40,407 nt of DNA, from assembly GCA_023375785.1 (NCBI GenBank), contig SZWC01003605.1, positions 140,322 to 180,728 on the forward strand, written 5' to 3'. Numbering within the stretch: position 1 is the first letter of the stretch; every line of letters begins with the position of its first letter. The position numbers were made by a program, and so were the translations under genes. Source of the DNA: Penium margaritaceum. Taxonomy: Eukaryota; Streptophyta; Zygnematophyceae; Desmidiales; Peniaceae. Positions 31,559 through 40,407 of the stretch are shown piece by piece. The notes under the pieces were generated by a model. The model ran no database searches, was not told the origin of the DNA, and worked only from the letters and a program-made list of their open reading frames with translations.

Positions 31559-33160
31559 GCCCGCCGCCACTAGCGCTGCTGCTGTCGGCGCCAGCACAGT
31601 CATCCTTCTACCCGGGATCTGGCGCTGTCACCCCACACTCCGTCTACACTCCCGGGCCCTCCTCCCGTGAGCGCCAACTGGAGCAGTTCATCACGCTCAA
31701 GCTCGGCCTGCCTCGCCCTCCTCCCCAGGGAAGTGCGAGTTGCATCACTTATTGCTCTCTTGTCCAGCCCTGCATGACTGAGACTGAGCTACGGTCGTGC
31801 CCCGTTTCCTCCTCTGTCTCGTCGTCTCTCATGGTCTCCGCTACCCCTTCCCATGACGACATTGCTTGGCTTGACGATTGGCAGTCTCGGTTCGCGCCTC
31901 CTTCCACCGCGTCCGCGTCCCTTGCTTGCTGCCATGTGACCGTTAGCGATCTAGTGACCCCGGTCCGGGACCCTGCTGAGACCTGGATCATCGACTCCGG
32001 GGCCACGCATCACATGACGGGCTCTTGTGAGGCCTTTAGTATGCTCGGTCCTGTAGGCGATGTCTCCGGTGTCTAGACAGGCTCTGGCCAGGTGTTGCCT
32101 GTCCGTAGTGTTGGCGTCGTTCGTTTCCGTGGTCCCTCCAGTGACGTCTTTCTGACCGATGTCCTCTTCGTCCCTGGTCTTGAGCTCAGCATACTGTCCG
32201 TCACTGCCCTTGACCGCATGAGCATAGACGTTCTGCACTCGCGTGGTGTTGGCACGGTGTCGTTCCGTCCTTCTCGTCTTGTTGTACTGCACGCCACCGC
32301 CCGTGGCAACCTGTGGCATGTACATCGCCTCTCCTCCTCTCCTTCTGTCTCCTCCCCGTCGGCCGCCACAGGCCATGTGTTTGTCACAAGTATACTTTCT
32401 CCTCACCACACTCGTCTCTTGCACCGCGTCCTCCGCCACGTCCACTCTGTTGTCGTAGACAGCATGCTTTGCACCCAGCCGGCCAAGGGCCTTGACCCGG
32501 AGAGTTTCCCCCTCCCGTGCCCCACTGAGTGCATTGACTGCGCTGAGGAGAAGATGCACCGGTCAACGTACCCCTTTTCTTCCTCCTGTGAGTCCGCCCC
32601 TCTCGACCTTGTCCACTCAGACGTCATGGGTCCTCTCCCCACCGAGTCTGTCGGCGAGCATGGTCCCTATGTCCTCACCCTCATTGACGACTATTCTCGC
32701 TACCGTTAGACCAGCTCTTCTGCCTTCGGCAGAAGAGCGATGTTGCCCACGCCATCCAAGACTGGCTTGTCCTTGCGGAGCGCGAGTGTGGCCGCTCTCT
32801 CCACCGTTTTTGCTCCGATCGCGGTGGTGAGTACATGGGTGAGGCCACAACCTTTCTCGCCTCCCGCGGCATCCGCCATGAGACGTCCGCGCCTTACACG
32901 CCCGCCCAGAACGGTGTCTCCAAACGGTTGAACCGTACCATGGCCGACGCCGTCCGCACCATGCGTGTCGAGTGTGGTCTCTCCGATGGCTTCTATTTTG
33001 AAGCCATGGCCTACATGACCTGGGTCTGGAACCGGATTCCCCACGGTCTCCTTTCTCGCCAGTCCACGCCGTACCAGCATTGGTGTGGTCAGCGAGCTGA
33101 CCTCCGCCCGGCTTGCGTCTGGGGCTGCGTGGCCATTGTGTGGTTGCCCGCCCCGTAGTA
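31559..33160 (+). pseudogene. Copia G pol: protease, GAG-pre-integrase, integrase
   Basis: The protease active site is intact: TWIIDSGATHHMTG, with Asp at 31993. TAG at 32074-32076 follows. VLFVPGLELSILSV leads to the GAG-pre-integrase (LLHRVLRHVHS, CIDCAEEK) and the integrase start (LVHSDVMGPL, LIDDYSRYR, TAG near 32707). A frameshift near 32720 gives CSDRGGEYMG with the second Asp, then PYTPAQNGVSKRLNRTM, where Lys replaces the catalytic Glu. The integrase ends at TAG 33156-33158. Protease could have been active longest; integrase is dead. Confidence 0.87.
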
Positions 33161-33886
33161 GGGTGGCAAGCTTACCCCCCGTGGACGTCCCTACACCTTC
33201 CTCGGTGTCTCTCGTCAGTCCGAGGCCTGGCGCTTCTAGGATCCCTCCCGGCACTGCATCGTTGAGCCCCGAGATGCCCTCTTCTTCGAGGACCTGTTTC
33301 CTCGCGACCTCATTCGCTCCGGCTCGTCCGTGTCCATCCCGTCACGTGGGGGAGTGGTGAGTCCCTCCTCCATCTTGCCGCTTCCGGATGATACATCCCT
33401 CAGTCCCTCTGAGTCGGCAACCCCAGTCGCGGCCGCTGGTCCCTCCGAGCCGGCAGCCCCAGTCGCGTCTTCTGGTCCCCCCGGGCCAGCAGTCCCAGTC
33501 GCGTCCGCTGGTCCCTCCGAGCCGGCAGCCCCAGTTGTGTCCACCGGTCCCTCCGGGCCAGCAACCCCAGTCGCGTCCGCTGGTCCCTCCAGGCCGGCAG
33601 CCCCAATCGCGTCCGCCGGTCCCTCCGGGCCGGCCGCCCCAGCCGCGTCCGTTGGTCCCTCCGGGCCAGCAGCCCTAGTCGCGTCCGTTGGTCCCTACGG
33701 GCCGGCAGCCCCAGTCGCGTCCGCTGGTCCCTCCGGGCCGGCAGCCCCAGTCGCGTACGCTGGTCCCTCCGAACCAGCAGCCCCAGTCGCGTCTGCTGGT
33801 CGTTCCGGACCGGCAGCCCCAGTTGCGTCCGCTGGCCCCTCCGGGCCAGCAGCTCTAGTCGCTCCAGTCAGGCCAGCAGTCCTCCA
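33161..33886 (+). pseudogene. Copia G pol linker with 36-bp repeats
   Basis: After the integrase C-terminal motif TPRGRPYTFLGVSRQSEAWR the frame enters a linker of about 12 imperfect 12-residue units (GPSGPAAPVASA), encoded by 36-bp direct repeats from about 33415 to 33870. This low-complexity Pro/Ala/Ser spacer joins integrase to reverse transcriptase. Copia linkers here are often variable, but a regular 36-bp array is unusual. A frameshift near 33870 leads to the RT frame. Confidence 0.85.
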
Positions 33887-35853
33887 GTGGTTACATCCGC
33901 GGGCCCCTCCGGGCCAGCAACCCTATCTGCCTCCATTATCCCGGCGGACTCAGTATCATCGTCTACCTTGCCACGCTACATGCGTGGCCCAGGCGGCAGC
34001 CTTCGATCCAGACCGTCGGTGAGCTCGCAGACCGTCGCACCACGCTCTGTGGCACCTCGACCCCTCGTCGCTCCACGTGTCTCCTCCACTCCCACGGTCG
34101 TGAGTGGGGATCGTGGCACCAAGGCCCTCGAATTGACCACCTCGGCCATCATTGCAGACCTTCACCCGGGCTCCGCACTGGGCTACGCCATGCTTCATCA
34201 TGAGCATCGGTACGCTGTCGTGGCTGCACTCGCGCGCATCCCACCTGGGGCTCGAGATGCACACGCTCTCTCAATCCGCTCCACAGCACACCCGGAGGAC
34301 CCAGACACCCTGCGCGAGGCACGAGCCTCTCCTGAGACCGCACAGTGGGACGTTGCCTGCGCCGATGAGATCGCCGCTATCCGACAACACCACGTATACC
34401 ACCTCATCGACCTTCCTCGAGGACGGAAGGCCATCGGCGCCAAGTACGTCTTTCAGCGCAAGTGGAAGCCCAACGAGTCCTTGGATAAGTACAAGGCCCG
34501 CCTTACAGCCAAGAGGTTTGCCCAGATTCCTGCGGTTGATTACGACCAGATCTTTGCCCTAGTTGGCCGGTTCTCCACTAGCCGCGCACTATTCAGCCTG
34601 GTCGCCCAGCATGGGTGGGAGCTGCATCAGATGGATGTGATCAACGCTTTTCTCCATGGTTCACTGGAGGGTGAGGAGCTCTACATGGTGCAGCCCCCAG
34701 GCTTCGACGATGGCACTGGGAGAGTTGGCGACTGCGCAAGGCCCTCTATGGCGTGAAGCAGTTGCCTCGGTGCTGGAACCAAGAAATCAACAGCACGCTC
34801 CTTTGTGGCGGGCTCCAACGCAGCACCGCTGACCCCCCATTGTTTGTCAGTCCGCGAGGCCAGACTTTCACCGCTGTTCTGGTTTACGTCGACGATCTGC
34901 TCATTGCGTCACCACACACGGCCGCCATCCAGCGTGTCAAGGACCTGCTGCACGCCGCCTACCAGATGAAGGACCTCGGATCTGCCAGAGTTTTCCTGGG
35001 CATGGAGCTCGAGCATGATCGCTCCCAGGGCGTCCTGCACATCCACCAGGCCGCCTATGTGCAGATACTGTCCACCCGCTTTGCGGAGGACCTGCCACTT
35101 GTGCCGAGCGCATCCTCACCCATGTCACCCGATGGCCAGGTGAAGCTGAAGAGTCCTGACCCAGCCGTTGTCGGGGAGCCGGTTGACGTGACCACGTACC
35201 TGCAATTCATCGGGTCACTGATGTTCCTGGCGAAGACGACGCGCCCAGACATTGCGTTCGCCGTCAACCTTCTAGACGAGTTCTCTCACGAGCTGCGTCA
35301 CCTCCACTACGATGCCGCGATTCGAGTACTACGCTATGTACTCTCGACTCCTCGGCGAGGCCTCATGTTCCGCCGTCACCCGCTTATTGTCGCGGTGGGC
35401 TACACCGATAATGACTCGGCCGGCACTCCGGACAGTAAGAGCCGCACAAGCCGGATCTTTCTGATTGGCGGCACAGCTGTGTCCCGGCGCAGTGGCAAGC
35501 AGGGGTGCGTTGCACGCAGCACTGCTAAGGCTAGGTACGTTGCTCTTGGCTCAGGCACGTGTGAGAGTGTGTGGTTGCGTCGTCTGTTGTCCGAGTTGCG
35601 TCACTCCGTCGCATCCATCACGTTGCACTGTGACAATGAGAGTGTCGTGGCCATCGCCGACAATGACGGCATGCATCACACACGCACAAAGCACATCAAT
35701 GTTGAGTATCACTATGTGCGTTCGTTATTGCATGACGGGAGCATCAACATCGTGTGGGTTCAGACAGCACGGTAGTTGGCTGACTTCTTGACCAAGGCAC
35801 TGAAGCGCGACTCGTTCAAGAAGGCTGTGAGTTCAGTCCGCATGCGTCCGTGA
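33887..35853 (+). pseudogene. Copia G pol: reverse transcriptase and RNase H
   Basis: RT reads WDVACADEIAAIRQHHVY, KAIGAKYVFQRKWKPNES, YKARLTAKRFAQI and HQMDVINAFLHGSLEGEELY, then a frameshift near 34745 inside the LYGVKQLP-like segment. The catalytic YVDD is intact at 34885-34896 (LVYVDDLLIASPHTA). RNase H follows: VGYTDNDSAGTPDSKSRTS, ARSTAKARYVALGSG, LHCDNESVVAIADNDGMHH and KHINVEYHYVR. TAG at 35773-35775 interrupts LADFLTKALKRDSFK; the natural end is TGA 35851-35853. This is the best-preserved pol segment in the window, broken by only one frameshift and one stop. Confidence 0.9.
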
Positions 35854-35951
35854 GTGACTCTCTCTGTCCCTGCTTGCGTTTCTGCTTGGCCTGGGGGAGT
35901 TTGCTCATTGATTGTGTCTCTGCCCGCACATGTACACTACGCCTATGAGTC

Positions 35952-35960
35952 ATGGGGGAG
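35952..35960 (+). other. Polypurine tract of copia G
   Basis: ATGGGGGAG directly before the 3' LTR start TGTTGG at 35961. Confidence 0.75.
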
Positions 35961-36810
35961 TGTTGGTTTTCGTGCATCTCTCATTGTACTCTGTTGTGTC
36001 CTCTTGGCTTGTGTACATCGGCATGCAAATGACTGACGGCGAGACTTCACGCCGCTGGAGTGTCGCTCGGTGGAGCCGACGCACGCTGAGGCCCACTCAC
36101 CCGTCGCTGGAGCCTCCTCCCTCTGGCGATGCGCTCAGCTCCATCGACAGGCCTCCTCGGTGGTCGGGCCGGCGGCGGTCACTACCACTACACATGATGC
36201 CTGCATGCACCTAGCGCATTTTCTTGCTGTGGCATTACGTCTGCAGCATCATACGGTGCCTAGGGTCCATTTCTCCTGCTGTATGGCCCTGTTTGGCATC
36301 GTTGACTGTCGTAGGCACGTCTGGGTTCGGGCAGCCATAACTCTTTGCTGCTATTTTTCTAGCTGATTCTGACCTCACGACTGCATTTGTAGCGGCATTA
36401 TTATGGTATGGTCCAGTTTTCAGGCAAAACGGACGACGCCCGGGTTTTGGGCTGTCGGGCGTCTCGCAGGTCTCACCGAGAAAACCCTGCCTGTCAGAAA
36501 GTAGGTCCTAGACTATTTTCTGATTGGCTGGTTAGCTGAGTAACAAGTTCTACACTAGTGGGGGGGAGCTAGAACTTGGAGGGGTCTCCCATTGTTGCTC
36601 ATTCTTCATTCCTAATCAGTCACTTATAGTTTTCAGCTGCTTTCTGGCGCTAACACTGGCGCGCACGTTTCTGAGTAACAAACCCAGAGCTTCCAGACTT
36701 AGACTTTAGAGCAACAGACTGAGGGAGCAGCAGACTTAAGCAACGAGCGTGGAAGCCCGCACGCTACATCAACAACGCATGCTGCCCCAACCTGCTGCCT
36801 AGGTTTTCGA
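35961..36810 (+). repeat. 3' LTR of copia G
   Basis: About 850 bp aligned with 27962-28814. It ends in TTTTCGAAC, overlapping the first bases of the duplicated H flank, so the exact limit is ambiguous by two or three bases. Confidence 0.9.
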
Positions 36811-36912
36811 ACTCAATGGATGGAGTTCCTTGGGTCTAACTTTGACTATGACATCGAGTACTAACATGGAAACCCTAATCTAGCGGATGCTCCAAGTCGT
36901 GATCAGATCTAA
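36811..36912. repeat. Right copy of 104-bp duplication flanking G
   Basis: Second copy of the H RNase H end (compare 27858-27961); here the sequence continues into further H DNA. Confidence 0.88.
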
Positions 36913-37300
36913 TAGCCAAGGTCAACACACTATTCATCAAGCGAGACCAGCACCTCGCGAGAATTTTTAGGAAGGGTTACATGGAGTTCTGTGGGTACGA
37001 CAAAGCCAAGTTCTGGTTTGATGACCTCTAGTTATGACAGCGACTTACTCGCAACACACTTGTCATCAAAGTACACTTCTTGTGAAGAGGATGCGGAGTA
37101 CATGATTGGAGAGATCCTCGAACATCGATGCGATGGGAAAAAAATCGAGTATCTTATCAAGTGGCACGGCTAGGACATTGCACACAATAGTTGGGAACCC
37201 TACAACCTCTAAGACATCGATCATCTAGTTATTGGCTACTACCACTGTCTTGATCTACGGGTGCTAATGTGTTGAGACGTTGTAGCTCAAAGGGTAGAAT
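36811..37300 (+). pseudogene. Ty3/gypsy H: RNase H end and integrase chromodomain
   Basis: After the duplicated RNase H end, a short unrecognised stretch (36915-37060) leads to a chromodomain: EYMIGEILEHRCDGKKIEYL, IKWHG, a TAG at 37171-37173, then SWEPYNL and DIDHL. The chromodomain at the integrase C-terminus directs chromovirus insertion toward heterochromatin marks. The integrase zinc finger and DDE core that should lie between RNase H and the chromodomain, about 1 kb, are absent. A purine-rich tract (37287-37300) follows. Confidence 0.85.
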
Positions 37301-38200
37301 TGTTACGTCCATGACGTACACGAAACCCTAAACTCAGTAAGTGGGTGCTTGTTTCATTATGTTTGTGGCCCACCACGTGGCAACCTTTGAATATTTACCC
37401 CCATCCGTCAACGGCATTTTGGTCACCTGCACCGACTCGAGGTGCTCTGCTCTGAAAGGTTTTCAACTGTTTTGACCACTTTTCACAAAGGTCGACAGAA
37501 GTGTCGTGAATATGGTGGTCCTTTAAACTAAGCCTCGATACTCTCGAAGTCCCTCGGCTTTTCGGCAGAGCTTCTTGAAGTAGCGAATCATGACGCAACC
37601 TCGCAAGCGTTGTTTTTTTTATCATTAAGTATCCAACATGTGCCTCATTCTAATTCTCGTTCTTGTATGTATGTGCTCGACTCGCCCCACACTTTGATGG
37701 CAAGTTGTCATCAAAGTGCACTTCTTGCCTAATACATGATATCCATTTATCTACATTCCTCAAATTGTCTAATATCCTACAACTCATCCCTATGAGCCAC
37801 CTATATTTTGTTCGACATAACACTCCCCATCCCATCCATGAAAAAAAACAAGTAGCCCCCTGGTGAAGGAGGGATGACAAAAAAGGTGGGAAAATATTGC
37901 AGAGTTCCTCGAGAGCTTTCTTACACTGCTTACATCACTTAGAACGATTAAGGCCATACCCCCCTTTTGTGTTTCGGTTGTCGTTGTAGTTGCTCACGGC
38001 GCTTTACACATCACGTAGCCGCCGAAGCCGTCACACACTTTGTCGCAGGGGTTATCTTACTTTGAAAACCATTGTACCGAGTGGAGTCTCCACTTCCTGC
38101 TAGGAAGTTGGCGTCGGAGTTCATACAATTGCGTCTAGAGCTCGCTGGAGGAGTTTTTCCCTTCGCGAGACGTTGGGGGCGATTCTCATAAATGACCTAT
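37301..38200 (+). repeat. Probable 3' LTR start of gypsy H; end unknown
   Basis: TGTTACGTCC at 37301 follows the purine-rich TCAAAGGGTAGAAT, the expected polypurine tract and LTR start for a gypsy element. No second LTR is in the window, so the right limit is a guess. No coding sequence is seen. Confidence 0.5.
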
Positions 38201-39865
38201 GCAAGGAGACATGATCATTTCAATTATTCAGAGGAAACATTCCGTTTCTACCTTGTCCCCCTTGTTTTGGGTCAAACGAGGGGGTTGTACCTCGAACTCG
38301 TGAGTTTGCATGAGTTTTCCATCTTCAAAACTCGGAATTCATCTGAATCAAACTGGAGTTTTATGCTTGTCGTGTTGGCACAAAACTGGCACATGTGAGA
38401 CACGCTGATGGTTTTCGGCTATTAATTTTTTCTTGCTGGCACGTCTCTATAGCTCGCCCTCTTCCCTCGTCTCGCTATTCTTGTGAGGCAAGCAGGGGAA
38501 GGCCAGGACAAGGGCTCGAGGACATCAGCCTTGCCAATTAGGGGGCTTCGTGGTCTCCTGGTCGCCGATCCAGCAACCAGGTTGATCGGCGGCCGGTCAC
38601 TTGACGCCATCGACTGCCCAGCCGGCAGCCAACTGTCCGGCGGCCAGCAAAGGGCTGGCTGCCGGCAAATCCTCGCGGTAACCAGGGGTGGTGTTCAACT
38701 ACCTGTAACAGGAGGGCCAAACTGGAACTCCCGATACAGGTTGGCTATGTGAGAAAAAAGGTGGAACAAAAAGAGATGCACACTGTCATTGTCACTGTCA
38801 TGAACACAGCCGTTGGACGAACCAGTTCAAGAGGAACTTAGTGCCTTCAGCAATAGGGATTCACATGAGCTCAACCGTGTGTCCAGACAAAAAAAGGCGT
38901 ATGGATCTTTTTTGCAACAGAGAGACGTATTCATCTCTCCCTCCATACCAACAACGCTTTTGCGGTAAACTCTCATACAAACAAAAGAATCCACCGCATG
39001 GTTGTGAGACTTCGTCGGCGACGCGCATGACACACACGCACCTCCAACAACCCTACGCAGGTGCCACTCATGCTTGCTCCGTCCCATCCGCTGCTGCAAG
39101 CCGGCGGTACGGCAGCAGTTGCATGGCCAGCCGTCTCGGCACGTGTGCCGCCACGTACGTTCCAGCTGGCCTGTGGTCCTGGTGAGCAATGAGCGGATCA
39201 TCGCAAAGCAGGAAGGCAGCCTTCACGTACCACGGCATTCAGGAGACAAGTAGCAGCTTCATTTCGGCAAAGAAAGGGGGGAGATCAAGCAGCCTGGTCA
39301 GAAAAGCTGTGGCCAGGTTGTGGACAATGGAGCTTAGCGGACTAGATCCCAACCGTGGATGACAAACCGTGGTGCATCCGAATGATTTGGAGACAGGATC
39401 GGCGTCCGCTGCCTCACCACGACAGGCCAACGCAGCTTGCGTCGTCCATGCGTCTCAGTACAGACAAAGAGGCCTTCACTTGTACCATGGGCAACCGTGC
39501 GGCACTCCACACGCTCGTGTGTGCACGCCTCAACTTCACCGACTCCAATTTGCTGCACACGACAGCAGATTGACTGCCTGGCAGCGCAACTCTAAGGCAC
39601 CACAGACACATGCAATCACTCATCGCACTGTAGGCACTTGCAGCTGTGTGCAGTGCCATGCTGCAGCAAAATGCTGCAGAGTATGGCACTGCATGCGCAG
39701 CACAGTGGGGCGCGAGTTAGGCAGCACGGCATCCTACCACACACTGCAGTCATACGCACCTGGTGTGTGACGGCGCCGAGGCGGTACACCACACTGAGCA
39801 GATGTCCCTCGGAGAAAGGAATGATGGCCTCCACAGCCACCAGCAGCAGACTCTGCATACCCATA
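38201..39865. other. No recognised feature
   Basis: About 1.7 kb without a gene I can support. A small open frame (38483-38752, 89 codons) is GC-rich with no recognised motif. An 11-bp perfect inverted repeat (TGCAGTGCCAT, 39649-39659; complement at 39683-39693) lies near the end. Confidence 0.5.
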
Positions 39866-39867
39866 CC

Positions 39868-40079
39868 CATGTGCATTCGCATGTGTATGTGCATGTGCAT
39901 GTGCATGTGCATGTGCATGTGCATGTGCATTCGCATGTGCATGTGCATGTGCATGTGCATGTGCATGTGCATGTGCATGTACATTCGCATGTGCATGTGC
40001 ATGTGCATGTGCATGTGCATGTGCATGTGCATGTGCATGTGCATGTGCATGTGCATGTGCATTCGCATGTGCATGTGCA
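39868..40079. repeat. (CATGTG)n hexanucleotide array
   Basis: About 35 hexamers of GCATGT/CATGTG, interrupted by ATTCGC at 39875, 39929, 39983 and 40061. Every reading frame is open, which explains the His/Val, Met/Cys and Ala/His repeats in predicted frames on both strands. Confidence 0.97.
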
Positions 40080-40120
40080 CGTGATGTGTGCAACACACAA
40101 CCACATCACCGCCATCAGCC

Positions 40121-40184
40121 GGTGCTTTTGTCTCAACAAGGACCGGTGCTTTTGTCTCAACAAGGACCGGTACTTTTGTCTCAC
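40121..40184. repeat. 24-bp tandem repeat, 2.7 copies
   Basis: GGTGCTTTTGTCTCAACAAG plus GACC is repeated at 40121-40144 and 40145-40168, with a partial third copy to 40184. Confidence 0.93.
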
Positions 40185-40231
40185 GACCATCATTGGACAT
40201 GAAGGAGCCCGAGGCCGTCAACGCCTGCATA

Positions 40232-40300
40232 GCTCCACAGCTGCATAGCTCCACAGCTGCACAGCTGCACAGCTGCATAGCTGCACAGCTGCATAGCTGA
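40232..40300. repeat. 8-bp and 16-bp CAGCTGCA/TAGCTCCA repeats
   Basis: Short tandem units of AGCTGCAC and AGCTGCAT, with two 16-bp units TGCATAGCTCCACAGC at the left. Confidence 0.85.
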
Positions 40301-40367
40301 AAGGTTGCAGGGCCATGTCAGACCGGCATCACTGCATGACACACATAGCAATTTGTCTTAAAATCGG

Positions 40368-40371
<4 letters not shown>

Positions 40372-40407
<36 letters not shown>
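40372..40407. repeat. (CT)n microsatellite, cut by the window edge
   Basis: At least 18 CT units run to the last base of the window. Confidence 0.95.

Larger units (their letters stand above)
27962..36810 (+). mobile_element. Ty1/copia element G, complete but decayed, nested in H
   Basis: G has a 5' LTR (27962-28814), a canonical primer site (28816-28827), a 1.3-kb leader with CAG-rich DNA, gag-pol (30136-35853), a polypurine tract (35952-35960) and a 3' LTR (35961-36810). It splits the gypsy element H. In place of the usual 5-bp target duplication, about 104 bp of H is present on both sides. The LTRs differ at several per cent of positions. Many stops and frameshifts, a mutated zinc knuckle and a lost integrase Glu make it non-autonomous. 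Confidence 0.92.

Noticed and set aside
38483..38752. 89-codon open frame
   Set aside because: GC-rich DNA with no motif, no neighbour context and no recognisable start signal.
39616..40278. His/Met, Thr/Cys and Val/His repeat proteins near the right end
   Set aside because: All frames of a hexanucleotide repeat are open on both strands; this is not evidence of a gene.
1..40407. An intact, autonomous retrotransposon or host gene cluster
   Set aside because: Every gag-pol has stops, frameshifts or lost catalytic residues, and no spliced or unspliced host gene could be supported.

Overview
The window is eukaryotic repeat DNA. It is a stack of decayed LTR retrotransposons nested in one another and in two satellite arrays, with microsatellites at the right end. 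I found no host gene, rRNA or intact tRNA gene and no prokaryotic feature. The organism is most likely a streptophyte (land plant or charophyte alga). Two things suggest this: the mix of Ty1/copia elements with a chromodomain Ty3/gypsy element, and primer sites that complement plant-type initiator tRNA-Met as I remember it. I cannot name the species.

Layout. 1-1235: 3' end of copia element A (+). 1245-11433: copia element B (-), 3'-truncated and split by copia element C (+, 3822-9515), which is a complete nested copy with 5-bp target duplications. 11434-14620: a 20-bp minisatellite of about 159 units. 14621-16207: the 5' end of copia element D (-), made of gag start, leader, primer site and LTR. 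16208-21695: a ~190-bp satellite of about 29 units. 21696-22620: the 5' end of element E (+), same family as D. 22620-26520: copia element F (-) without its 5' end. 26590-27961 and 36811-37301 onward: a Ty3/gypsy chromovirus H (+), split by copia element G (+, 27962-36810). 37301-40407: part of the H LTR, unassigned DNA, then a CATGTG hexamer array and other short repeats.

The left half reads as nested insertions: the 190-bp satellite holds D, D's gag adjoins the minisatellite, the minisatellite adjoins B, and B holds C. Each intact LTR end falls exactly on an array or target boundary. On the right, H holds G. Every gag-pol is broken by stops and frameshifts, and several have lost catalytic residues, so none looks autonomous.

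Two priming systems occur together. B, C, D and E carry a site complementary to the anticodon arm of initiator tRNA-Met (half-tRNA type, as in Drosophila copia). G carries the usual site complementary to the tRNA 3' end. Other points worth a look are a 104-bp duplication flanking G, a cluster of TGACGTCA motifs in the G leader, strong inverted repeats in the LTR of A, and a probable assembly artefact around the single N at 2184.
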